From contig NZ_BSSQ01000010.1 of the NCBI RefSeq assembly GCF_030161375.1, forward strand, positions 242,755 to 306,754: a DNA stretch of 64,000 bases, in the 5' to 3' direction. Position numbers and translations under genes: made by a program. The number at the start of each line of letters is the position of its first letter. The stretch's first letter is position 1. The notes under the pieces are model-generated. The model had not been told where the DNA came from. It was given only the letters and a program-made list of their open reading frames with translations, and did no database searches. Below, one piece after another: positions 56,871-64,000 of the stretch. Source of the DNA: Paenibacillus glycanilyticus (lineage in GTDB: Bacteria > Bacillota > Bacilli > Paenibacillales > Paenibacillaceae).

Positions 56871-57869
56871 ATGAGAGTACTGTTTCTGGAACGCGGAGGG
56901 ATATGGCGGTACGGTCTACCGGATGGCCTGCGGGATTTAGGGCATGAGGTCGAGATGTCAGGGCCGGTCGTCCAAACATCGGTCATTCGTCAAATCAATG
57001 CTTTTAAGCCCGATCTGCTTATTTATGTCGGCTGGGGTTATGATCATACTCCCGCCAAGCAGAGGCTTGTTCGGCGTCTGGCGGACGACTACAACCTGCC
57101 CCTTGTCTATTGGTCGACGGAAGATCCTAACTTCACGAAGGCATTTACCATTCCATTATTAAAAAGAGTGAACCCGGACTACGTGTTTACGATCTCGCCC
57201 AATACCGTCTCCGAATTCAGACAGCTGGGTTATCCTTGCGAGTATATGGACTTTGCTTTTCACCCCGGCATTCATCATGCGGTTCGCCCCGTTCCGAAAT
57301 ATAAGGCGGATATCGCGGTTGTCGCCAACGCCTATCCCGATGTCCTGAAGCGTTACCCCCGCCATTATCGCCGCCAAGCCATAGATATCCTAATTAAGCC
57401 GCTCCTCAAGGCAGGCTACCGCATTCATTTCTACGGACGCAATTGGCACTTAATGAAGCCGTTTCTCGGCCGTTCCCTGCCTGCCAGCTGGATCAAGAAG
57501 CCGATCGCTTACAAAGATGCCAACAAAGTGTACAGCTCCGCCAAAATTATGCTGGGGCTGCAAAACTACAAAAACATGGCGACGCAGCGTACGTACGAGA
57601 TCGTTGGTTCTGGCGGTTTTCTGCTCACTTGCAACACAGGCGGCGTCAGAAAACTTCTGCAGCACGGCCGCGATGCCGCGCTGTCTTCTACGCCGCAGGA
57701 GACTTTAAAGCTGGTCCGGCATTATCTCGCAAATGCGAAAGAACGGGAACAGGTGAGGCAGAGCGGCCGCAAAGCCATCGACACCCATTCGTATACGGAA
57801 CGGGCTAAGAGCATGCTCGAAACGCTGAAGAAACATGGGGTTATAAGCGACAAAGACATCGGTGAATAA
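56871..57869 (+). CDS. CgeB-like glycosyltransferase 2
   Basis: The roughly 332-residue paralogue of the preceding gene shows the same pattern: LFLERGGIWRYGLPDGLRDLGHEV, VYWSTEDPNFTKAF near residue 85, and GLQNYKNMATQRTYEIVGSGGF near residue 230. Divergence between the copies suggests an old duplication with different acceptors or donors. ATG at 56871 follows GAAGG. An upstream in-frame TTG exists. The gap to copy 1 is about 50 bp, so both are probably one operon. Confidence 0.82.
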   Translation: MRVLFLERGGIWRYGLPDGLRDLGHEVEMSGPVVQTSVIRQINAFKPDLLIYVGWGYDHTPAKQRLVRRLADDYNLPLVYWSTEDPNFTKAFTIPLLKRVNPDYVFTISPNTVSEFRQLGYPCEYMDFAFHPGIHHAVRPVPKYKADIAVVANAYPDVLKRYPRHYRRQAIDILIKPLLKAGYRIHFYGRNWHLMKPFLGRSLPASWIKKPIAYKDANKVYSSAKIMLGLQNYKNMATQRTYEIVGSGGFLLTCNTGGVRKLLQHGRDAALSSTPQETLKLVRHYLANAKEREQVRQSGRKAIDTHSYTERAKSMLETLKKHGVISDKDIGE

Positions 57870-57896
57870 AAAAGTACGAACGCTTCATGGAAAAGA

Positions 57897-59102
57897 TTAT
57901 TCGCGCGGAATGCGCCATTTGACGCGGATATCAGCCCGCTCATCCCAGGTGGCGCCGCGCCTTGCCGCATCGAGCAGAGGCTCGATGTACGGCGCTAGCG
58001 CGGCATAGCTTTCCGTCGCCGCCATCGATGCGGCGACACGGTCGAGGCAGCCGGCGAGCTCCGCGCGGTCGCCGGCGTAATACGCTGCGACATACCGCTC
58101 GTCAAGAGCCGGTATGTAGGCCAGCGCATCCGCCTCGCACGCGCAGAGAAGCGCAAGCGCGAAGGCGGCTTTGGCCGCGGCCGGCGACACGAGCCAGCTC
58201 GGCAGCGTGCGGTATTCGAAACCGCCATGCGGCTGCTGGCGGTAATCCCCGAGGACGCCGTAGCGGGGGCGACGCCCGCGGCCGGCGGGATCCTCGACAA
58301 GAGCCAGCGGGAACGCCGCGTAGCTGTCGAGCAGCCTTAAGAGGCGAGGCGTCAGCCGCACGCCGCTGAGATGAATATGCCCGCCGAGCGCAAGCCCCGG
58401 CACGGGCATCGCTCCCGCGGCCCAGCGGAGCCCCTTGTCGCGGACAAGCCCGGCGGCGCGAAGCAGCAGCCGGCGAATGCCCGCCGCAAGCGCGGCCGGG
58501 TCCGCGGCCGGATCGGGCCGTAGCTCGGCGATGGGGTACATCAGCCGCCGCCTGATCAGCATCGAATCGCTGCCCGCAGCGCCTCGCGGGCCGCCTAAAT
58601 ACCGGGAAGCATGGGCAACCTTGCCGTCCGGCTTGATGAGCACAAATTCCGGATCGGCGCCAATAAGCAACGACGCAGCTTCCGGTACGGGCCTTGTAGC
58701 TGGATACAGCTGATTTCTCAGCCTCCTCACCGCTCTCATCGACACTCGCCCGTCAACGTGAAGCGCAACATCCGCCTCGCCTATATCGATCCCAACCGCA
58801 TACAACCCGGCTATTGCCCTCCGAATTACACGGCGCAGCACCGGGTCAGTAGGCCATATCGCCTCTTCCCCGTCAACGGCTGCCGTAATGGGCTCGCCAG
58901 TGCCTATTGGCCTGCCGGCCTTGTTGATCCGCTCCACCTGAAGAAGCACCAATTCGGCTACGCTTACCCGGTACAGCCGCTCATCCTCCTGCGGCGCGCG
59001 GTAAATACCGGCGCGAAGCCATCTTGCCTGCATGTCAGCTTCTGACAAAGCCGGCCTTTTCCGTTCTGCCTCATCCGGCCGGTTCAGCCGATTGCCCGCC
59101 AT
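57897..59102 (-). CDS. amidoligase-like protein (COOH-NH2 ligase family)
   Basis: The 401-residue protein has the pattern of the phage-type COOH-NH2 ligase family: GADPEFVLIK near residue 148, SMLIRRR and ELRPDPA as the acidic substrate region, GGHIHLSGVRL near residue 242, and FEYRTLPSWL near residue 300. Such ligases join a carboxylate and an amine using ATP in peptide or surface modification. The gene is far richer in G+C than its neighbours, especially 57950-58600, and it faces the CgeB pair. A separate origin is possible. Confidence 0.7.
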   Translation of the reverse strand: MAGNRLNRPDEAERKRPALSEADMQARWLRAGIYRAPQEDERLYRVSVAELVLLQVERINKAGRPIGTGEPITAAVDGEEAIWPTDPVLRRVIRRAIAGLYAVGIDIGEADVALHVDGRVSMRAVRRLRNQLYPATRPVPEAASLLIGADPEFVLIKPDGKVAHASRYLGGPRGAAGSDSMLIRRRLMYPIAELRPDPAADPAALAAGIRRLLLRAAGLVRDKGLRWAAGAMPVPGLALGGHIHLSGVRLTPRLLRLLDSYAAFPLALVEDPAGRGRRPRYGVLGDYRQQPHGGFEYRTLPSWLVSPAAAKAAFALALLCACEADALAYIPALDERYVAAYYAGDRAELAGCLDRVAASMAATESYAALAPYIEPLLDAARRGATWDERADIRVKWRIPRE

Positions 59103-59177
59103 ACCGCCACCTTCTTTTTCCGGTTATCGTCAACCATGTCGAATCAGAAGCCTAAAGCCCAAATTAAATGAATTCAA

Positions 59178-59198
59178 CAAAAAGAGGGCTTTCGCCCT
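59178..59198 (-). terminator. terminator after cotE
   Basis: GAGGGC (59183-59188) pairs with GCCCTC (59193-59198) around a TTTC loop. The minus strand then reads TTTTT. The stem is short but GC-rich. Confidence 0.7.
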
Positions 59199-59248
59199 CG
59201 AATTTGCCGCCGAAGCGGCATATCTTACAGTACAGAAGCGGATCTGAC

Positions 59249-59806
59249 TTACAGTTCGTCGTCCAGTAAGTCTGGATCCAGATCCTCGTAATCCCCGTCG
59301 CCGAGACCGAACTCAAGCTCTTTGCCGTCATCGTAGCCGCCCGGGAAGCAGGCTACCCAAACTTTTGTCTCGGCGACCATTTCAACCGTAAACTCGCGTT
59401 CTACGCGGACTACAACACCGGAACCGCTTGAAGAAATATTAGCTTCAATGCAGTTAGGCTCTTGAATGCAGTCAGAGGAAACTTCCTCCGTAGAGGAACG
59501 GTGCTTAGGATCCAAATAAGAAAGAGGCACATGTTCTACATAATGAACGGTTTCTTTTGCTACGTCTGTTTGTGAGTTTTTGCTGTAAGAATACCAAATG
59601 TTGAGATCGTAAGTACCTATTACCTCTATTCCGTCGCCCGATCGAACCGCTTCATACTGGTGGTTGATAACCCACGCACCCAATATGCTGGTCGGGTGAT
59701 GAGGCGGTGTTACGGTATGAGAGACAGTGGAAAACTTACGACCTTTCCCGCAGACAGCTTTCGTTATAATCTCTCTACCTTGTAGCTGTTTATCTGCAAA
59801 TGTCAT
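59249..59806 (-). CDS. cotE: outer spore coat morphogenetic protein CotE
   Basis: The roughly 185-residue protein has the CotE hallmarks: REIITKAVCGKGRKFS near the start, TSILGAWVINHQYEA near residue 40, YDLNIWYSYSKNSQTDVAKE, QEPNCIEANIS, and a very acidic C-terminus ending in DLDPDLLDDEL. CotE directs outer-coat assembly in the mother cell. The start at 59806 has GGAGGAGG upstream. B. subtilis also places cotE just before mutS. Here three genes lie between. Confidence 0.95.
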   Translation of the reverse strand: MTFADKQLQGREIITKAVCGKGRKFSTVSHTVTPPHHPTSILGAWVINHQYEAVRSGDGIEVIGTYDLNIWYSYSKNSQTDVAKETVHYVEHVPLSYLDPKHRSSTEEVSSDCIQEPNCIEANISSSGSGVVVRVEREFTVEMVAETKVWVACFPGGYDDGKELEFGLGDGDYEDLDPDLLDDEL

Positions 59807-59840
59807 CGATTTAACCTCCTCCATACAATCATTCATTTAA

Positions 59841-59868
59841 AGTGTATGCAGGTCATTCGTCTAGGGTG
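59841..59868 (-). promoter_or_regulatory. sigma-K/sigma-E-like promoter of cotE
   Basis: On the minus strand CACC is followed by 16 bases and CATACACT. The -10 fits sigma-E (CATACAnT) and the CACC spacing fits sigma-K. B. subtilis cotE uses both factors. Confidence 0.4.
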
Positions 59869-59913
59869 ACTGAATCTTTTCCCGCGCCGCCACGAATTTT
59901 ATCCCTCTTTATT

Positions 59914-60882
59914 TTATGGCATCGCTTTGTCTAACATGACATCTCTTTTCTTTAATCGTTTGGCAATTGCCAAATATCTTTCGAGATCCAGCGTCATCTT
60001 CAAAATAGCGGCGCGTACTTCGAACTCATCGCGCGTGCGCGGCAGCTCCATCGCCTTGAACATCTGTCTCAATTCGGACAAGCGTTTCTCCGTAACGCCG
60101 CGGTATACTTCGGATTTCACTTCCCCGGAGAGCAGCTCCAGCAGCTCCGCGAGCGGTTCATTCTGCGGCAGCTTCTCGTAGACGAGAGCCAGTTCTTCTA
60201 ACATAGCCTGCAAAATTTCAAGCTGAAGGCGCCGCATCTCGAAATAAGTGGACCAATAATGCTCCTGTCCAAATAAGCGATTCTCCTTGTTCAGCACCGC
60301 GCGCCGGGCACCTTCTTCTATAATCCTATGACCCTCTAGAAGCTCGCTGCCGTTCCAAATATGGATTGGATTGCGAAGCGTTAATGCCATCTCGGTAAAA
60401 ATAGCTCCAAACAAATCTTCAACGTTGCCTTTGAGCGATTCAAGCAAATGCTGATCCTTCGGCATGTAGATAAAATTAATTACCGTCGCCCAGCCTAGAC
60501 CCACGAGCATGAGCAGCACTTCGTTCTCCAGCACATCCACAGTAACCTCGCCGTGCGCGAACAGCTGGAACACGATTACCGCGCTCGTCACAATCCCGTC
60601 TTTCAGTTGGAACCGTGCCAAGATCGGAAAGGTTATCATAATGAATAAAGCCACAACCCAAATATGAAAACCAAAGATTGTAAACACCAAAGAAGCAAAA
60701 AAAAGTCCCAGCGAAGAAGCAACGAAACGCTGGACAGCGCTTCTCAGCCCTTTCATGCGGCTGACTTCAACACCGAGAATAGCAAGAATACCCGCGCCAA
60801 GAGGCGGATCCAATTTCAAATAGACGGCCGTATAAATGGCGATAATGGCTGCTAACGCTGTTTTGATAATGCGAATACCCAC
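59914..60882 (-). CDS. FUSC / aromatic acid exporter-like membrane protein (DUF939)
   Basis: The 322-residue protein has an N-terminal membrane half of about four to five TM segments (ALAAIIAIYTAVYL, ASSLGLFFASLVFTIFGF, VALFIMITFPILARF) and a cytoplasmic helical half of about 180 residues. This is the FUSC/ArAE type, thought to export aromatic acids or act in envelope stress. Its substrate is unknown. Confidence 0.82.
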   Translation of the reverse strand: MGIRIIKTALAAIIAIYTAVYLKLDPPLGAGILAILGVEVSRMKGLRSAVQRFVASSLGLFFASLVFTIFGFHIWVVALFIMITFPILARFQLKDGIVTSAVIVFQLFAHGEVTVDVLENEVLLMLVGLGWATVINFIYMPKDQHLLESLKGNVEDLFGAIFTEMALTLRNPIHIWNGSELLEGHRIIEEGARRAVLNKENRLFGQEHYWSTYFEMRRLQLEILQAMLEELALVYEKLPQNEPLAELLELLSGEVKSEVYRGVTEKRLSELRQMFKAMELPRTRDEFEVRAAILKMTLDLERYLAIAKRLKKRDVMLDKAMP

Positions 60883-60920
60883 TTATTTCCCTCACGTTCG
60901 GATAGATTGATACGACTATC

Positions 60921-61787
60921 CTAACGCTCCCGCCAGCCTGACGTCAACTTTCTTTCCAATATCGCCACAAGCTGGTACATGATCGTTGCGACGACGGCAA
61001 TGACAATCAACGTTGACAATACGAGGGTAAAGTTGAACACTTGGAACCCGTAGATCATAAGGTAGCCGAGTCCAAGCTTCGCCACCAGAAACTCGCCGAC
61101 GATAACCCCGATCCAGGCAAGCCCGACATTGACTTTAAGCGCCGAGATAATAACCGGAAAAGAGGCGGGCAGGATGACCAGCCTGAACAGTTGCGTTCTG
61201 CTCGCGCCAAACAAACGGACTACCTTGATATATCCGGCTTCGATCTCTTTAAACCTGTTGTATATATTAATCGTTGTAATGATAACCGTGATCGACAAAG
61301 TCACTGCCACAATCGAAGTAAAACCCGGTCCAAGACTTACGATAAAGAGCGGACCAAGCGCAACTTTCGGCAAGCTGTTCAAGACTACCAGATACGGATC
61401 CAATACTCTCGAGAGGAAAGGAAACCACCATAACAGGGCCGCCAACCCCGTTCCTACCAAGGTACCCAGCAAAAATCCGATGATCGTCTCGGATACCGTC
61501 ATGCCGACATGCGGCCAGATGGAACCGTCGGCCATGGAACTCCATAGCTGATTGAGAATTTTGGTCGGGTAGCTGAACAGAAGCGGATCAATCCACTTTT
61601 GTCTGCCTGCCGCTTCCCATAACGCGATAAATAATAGAAGAATGGCAAGCTGAGTCGCGCCAACTGCCGCTGTTACGCGCCTTGCCTTTTGTTTATATTG
61701 CGTATGGAGTTTCTTAAGTCCGCTCTCGCGGTCTTCTTCGACGCCGGACAGCATAGCTTCTTGGTCGCGATATTGTTTCTCAGGCAT
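60921..61787 (-). CDS. ABC transporter permease (SsuC/ThiX-like)
   Basis: The 288-residue permease has about six TM helices and the binding-protein-dependent transport signature (EAGYIKVVRLFGASRTQLFRLVI) where the ATPase docks. It fits the nitrate/taurine/sulfonate/pyrimidine importer class. The N-terminal 35 residues are charged. It overlaps the ATPase gene by 8 bp. Confidence 0.9.
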   Translation of the reverse strand: MPEKQYRDQEAMLSGVEEDRESGLKKLHTQYKQKARRVTAAVGATQLAILLLFIALWEAAGRQKWIDPLLFSYPTKILNQLWSSMADGSIWPHVGMTVSETIIGFLLGTLVGTGLAALLWWFPFLSRVLDPYLVVLNSLPKVALGPLFIVSLGPGFTSIVAVTLSITVIITTINIYNRFKEIEAGYIKVVRLFGASRTQLFRLVILPASFPVIISALKVNVGLAWIGVIVGEFLVAKLGLGYLMIYGFQVFNFTLVLSTLIVIAVVATIMYQLVAILERKLTSGWRER

Positions 61788-62574
61788 GCGCTTCGCCTCC
61801 TTCCGCCCGGTTCAGTTCAGCCCACAGCTGATCAAATACGTCTTGGAAGCCAGGCAGCTTGCGTGCCTCCATCGGCGTCGCCTGCCGGATCTCCTCCGGC
61901 ACGACAAGTTCCTTCACAATCCTGCCCGGATTTGCGGCGAGCACAATAACCCTGTCGCTCATAGCCGCGGCTTCAGCCAAGTCATGGGTAACCAGCACGG
62001 CTGTTTTGCCTAGACGCTTCAACGTTTCGTCGACCAGATCCTCCAGTTGCAGCTTAATGTGCAGATCAAGTGCGGAAAAAGGCTCGTCAAGGAGCATCAC
62101 TTCCGGATTCGTAGCCAACATTCGCGCCAGTGCAACACGCTGCCGCATCCCTCCGGAGAGCTCATGCGGATATTTGCCGCCCGAACCTGGCAGCCCCAGC
62201 TCCGATAGCAGCCGGTCTACTTCCATTAGCGATTGTTTTGTTTTGACGCCTGTAATTTCAAGACCAATCGCCGCGTTATCCCGGATCGTCCGCCACGGAA
62301 ACAAGAAATCCTGCTGCAGCATATAGCCGACCAGCTTAGACGGACCAAGGACAGGCGTTCCCGCCAGAAGCACCTGTCCTCCGCTTGGAGGAAATAAGCC
62401 CGCAAGCATGCTAAGAATGGTCGTTTTGCCGCAGCCGCTTGGACCGACGAGGCTGACGAACTCACCGCGCCGAACCGTCAAATTCAAATTCTCGACGGCC
62501 AAGGAAGCTCCTTTGTCATTGACATAGACATGGGAAACATCCTTAAGCTCCAGCCGATTATCATCGCCAGCCAT
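61780..62574 (-). CDS. ABC transporter ATP-binding protein (SsuB/TauB-like)
   Basis: The 264-residue ATPase has Walker A GPSGCGKTTIL near residue 44, Q-loop MLQQDF, signature LSGGMRQRVALAR near residue 135, and Walker B VMLLDEPFSALD, with the H-switch LVTHDLAEA. It pairs with the adjacent permease and lipoprotein. It starts 14 bp after the binding-protein gene. Confidence 0.95.
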   Translation of the reverse strand: MAGDDNRLELKDVSHVYVNDKGASLAVENLNLTVRRGEFVSLVGPSGCGKTTILSMLAGLFPPSGGQVLLAGTPVLGPSKLVGYMLQQDFLFPWRTIRDNAAIGLEITGVKTKQSLMEVDRLLSELGLPGSGGKYPHELSGGMRQRVALARMLATNPEVMLLDEPFSALDLHIKLQLEDLVDETLKRLGKTAVLVTHDLAEAAAMSDRVIVLAANPGRIVKELVVPEEIRQATPMEARKLPGFQDVFDQLWAELNRAEGGEAHA

Positions 62575-62588
62575 CGCACAAGTCCCCC

Positions 62589-63599
62589 TTATTTTTTCAC
62601 GTCTTCAATCGCCTTTTCAGCAAAGCTGTTATCCACGATTTTGCTGTACTCCGTACGTTCTTTCAGCTCGCCGGCCGATGTCATAACGTCAAGCAGGTTA
62701 TTCCATTCGCCTTCGTCAATAATCGGATCCGTTGCATAGGAGCCTTGTTGTTTGTAACGGTCAATGGAGCTGATCAGAATTTCTTTGTCCACATTATCGA
62801 AATATGGAGCAACGACTTCGGCGATTGCCGCGGCGTCATTCTCCTGAACCCACAGCTGCGCACGGTGCAGAGCATCGGTAAACGATTGGATTACCGCCGT
62901 GTTTTTCTTGATGTAGCTTTGCTTAGCCATAAATACGGTGTAAGGCAAGTGGCCGCTCTCAACGCCAAACGATGCTACGACTTTGCCCGTGCCTTCCTTC
63001 TCGAATACGGAAGCCGTTGGTTCAAACAGCTGTACATAATCGCCTGTACCGGAAGCAAACGCAGGAGCGATATTCGCAAAATCGACGTTTTGGATGAGCT
63101 CCAAATCCGCGTGAGGATCGATATTATGCTTTTTCAGCGTGAACTCGCCGGCCATTTGCGGCATGCCGCCTTTTCTTTGGCCAAGGAAGGTAGAACCTTT
63201 CAGGTTGTTCCAGTCGAAGTTGGCGTCATTGCGGGCAACGAGGAACGTGCCGTCGGTTTGCGTGACTTGGGCAAAGTTGATGACCGGGTCATCCGAACCT
63301 TGCTGATACACGTAGATGGACGTTTCCGAACCGACCAGTGCCACGTCGATCGTGTTGGACAGCAAAGCTGTCATCGTTTTGTCTCCGCCGGCCGTTGTCG
63401 TTAGCGTAACGTCCAGTCCTTCATCGGCAAAAAAGCCTTTCGCTAGAGCTACGTACTCCGGCGCATAAAATACCGATCTGGTTACTTCGCCGATCGTAAG
63501 CTTTGTTTTCTCTGAACTGCTTTTGCCGCAGCCGGCAAGCGCAGCCATCGTCGTCAGCACCACAACTAGGAGCAGCGACAGCCATACCTTTCTTTTCAT
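62589..63599 (-). CDS. ABC transporter substrate-binding lipoprotein (NMT1/SsuA-like)
   Basis: The 336-residue protein has a lipoprotein signal with lipobox LAGC near residue 23, then an NMT1/THI5-like periplasmic-binding fold (FYAPEYVALAKGFFADEGLDV). The class binds thiamine precursors, sulfonates, nitrate or riboflavin. Residues around the pocket do not let me choose. It is the first gene of a three-gene import operon. GGGAGG precedes the ATG. Confidence 0.9.
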   Translation of the reverse strand: MKRKVWLSLLLVVVLTTMAALAGCGKSSSEKTKLTIGEVTRSVFYAPEYVALAKGFFADEGLDVTLTTTAGGDKTMTALLSNTIDVALVGSETSIYVYQQGSDDPVINFAQVTQTDGTFLVARNDANFDWNNLKGSTFLGQRKGGMPQMAGEFTLKKHNIDPHADLELIQNVDFANIAPAFASGTGDYVQLFEPTASVFEKEGTGKVVASFGVESGHLPYTVFMAKQSYIKKNTAVIQSFTDALHRAQLWVQENDAAAIAEVVAPYFDNVDKEILISSIDRYKQQGSYATDPIIDEGEWNNLLDVMTSAGELKERTEYSKIVDNSFAEKAIEDVKK

Positions 63600-63677
63600 C
63601 AGTAAACCTCCCGTTATTACTCAAATTAAGTAAGTACAATAGCCTATGCAGCAGATAAATAGACGGTGAATTCCGAA

Positions 63678-63707
63678 CATTCCCATAAATAACCAATTAT
63701 GAGAATG
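63678..63707 (-). promoter_or_regulatory. inverted repeat upstream of the ABC importer operon
   Basis: CATTCCCATAA (63678-63688) and TTATGAGAATG (63697-63707) form an 11-bp inverted repeat with one mismatch and an 8-base spacer, about 80 bp before the start codon. It resembles a dimeric operator. I do not recognise the regulator. Confidence 0.45.
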
Positions 63708-63754
63708 TTATAGCAATTGGGTTGCCCCACTAGCCAAATTGGCGCCCCCTCCCT

Positions 63755-63894
63755 AGTAGCAGGCTTTTTGCCTGCTACAGCCCGCTTCAAAGTACGCTGA
63801 CCGCTTTCTTCCGACGAGTAGCAGGCTTTTTGCCTGCTACAGCCGCTTCAAGGTACACTGTCCGCTTTCTTCCGACGAGTAGCAGGCTTTTTGC
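63755..63894. repeat. three tandem copies of a 61-62-bp hairpin repeat
   Basis: Units start at 63755, 63817 and 63878. Each begins AGTAGCAGGC-TTTTT-GCCTGCTAC, a stem with a T-rich loop, followed by a 38-bp tail (GCTTCAA...CCGCTTTCTTCCGACG). The two full units differ at a few positions. The third stops inside the hairpin at 63894, where the IS-like sequence begins. No gene is seen in 63600-63960 apart from these elements. Confidence 0.85.
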
Positions 63895-64000
63895 AACTAG
63901 AATGAAAAGTGGACAACAGTTAAGAGAATTAACATAATGGTCTTAACAGGAGTTGTTCACATGGGTGAGCAACGGCAAAGGTATACAGAGGAGTTCAAAC
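63895..64000 (+). mobile_element. left end of an IS3-family-like element (truncated by the window edge)
   Basis: The third tandem repeat is interrupted at about 63894, and the sequence that follows has a TGAAAAGTGGACAAC end-like motif, then a ribosome site and a transposase-like orfA start. The right end and target duplication lie outside the window, so the exact boundary is uncertain. Confidence 0.6.
63961..64000 (+). CDS. IS3-family transposase OrfA (N-terminal fragment)
   Basis: Thirteen codons are visible (MGEQRQRYTEEFK), the typical start of the IS3 OrfA helix-turn-helix protein, where RxYTxEFK precedes the first helix. AGGAG lies ten bases before the ATG. The rest is beyond the window. 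Confidence 0.65.
   Translation, partial: MGEQRQRYTEEFK

Noticed and set aside
63600..63720. TPP riboswitch before the ABC importer (which could suggest a thiamine-precursor transporter)
   Set aside because: No CTGAGA or ACCTGA type boxes are present. Only an inverted repeat is seen.
63755..63894. CRISPR array
   Set aside because: The units are tandem, nearly identical throughout with no unique spacers, and no cas genes are nearby.

Overview
The window looks like chromosomal DNA from a spore-forming firmicute, most likely Paenibacillus or a close relative. The signs are strong AGGAGG-type ribosome sites, frequent GTG and TTG starts, the spore genes cotE and spoVK, a collagen-like exosporium-type protein, and a gene order that follows Bacillus subtilis over long stretches (cotE-mutS-mutL-miaA-hfq-spoVK-hflX-ynbB-glnR-glnA, then lexA/yneA/ynzC). 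Most genes lie on the minus strand. I found no rRNA, tRNA or CRISPR array.

Left third (1-19.7 kb): folate and thymidylate genes (thyA, dfrA), an acyl-CoA thioesterase and the pyruvate dehydrogenase operon pdhABCD. These are followed by an esterase, a LMW tyrosine phosphatase with a TRIC-type channel, thiamine pyrophosphokinase, and a MutS2-like ATPase that keeps a KOW-like region but has no Smr domain. Its 430-bp leader is the most unusual element here: a candidate promoter, an 8-codon upstream ORF, a 12-bp long-range stem built on that ORF, repeated CTTAAC motifs, and two strong intrinsic terminators in series before the gene. Next come an MBL hydrolase, two GNAT genes, a nitrilase-family amidohydrolase, a two-component pair, and a Ser/Thr kinase fused to a degenerate MinD/ParA-like domain.

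Middle (19.8-36.7 kb): an RNA methyltransferase, a small receiver-like protein and a DNA-repair block (endonuclease IV, Fpg-type glycosylase, and the mitomycin repair pair mrfB-mrfA). Then rnz, metH, acireductone dioxygenase, HAD phosphatases, and the SOS locus ynzC-yneA/lexA, whose divergent promoter region holds five LexA-box-like sites.

Right part (36.7-64 kb): a collagen-like protein, a C39-like peptidase, a PspC protein, the glnRA locus, hflX, spoVK, a class A PBP, and the hfq-miaA-mutL-mutS operon. A probable spore-surface island follows (two CgeB-like glycosyltransferases, a GC-rich amidoligase-like gene, cotE), then a FUSC-type membrane protein and an ABC importer of the nitrate/sulfonate/pyrimidine class. 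The window ends in three 61-62-bp hairpin repeats, the third cut off by what looks like the left end of an IS3-family element whose orfA runs off the edge.
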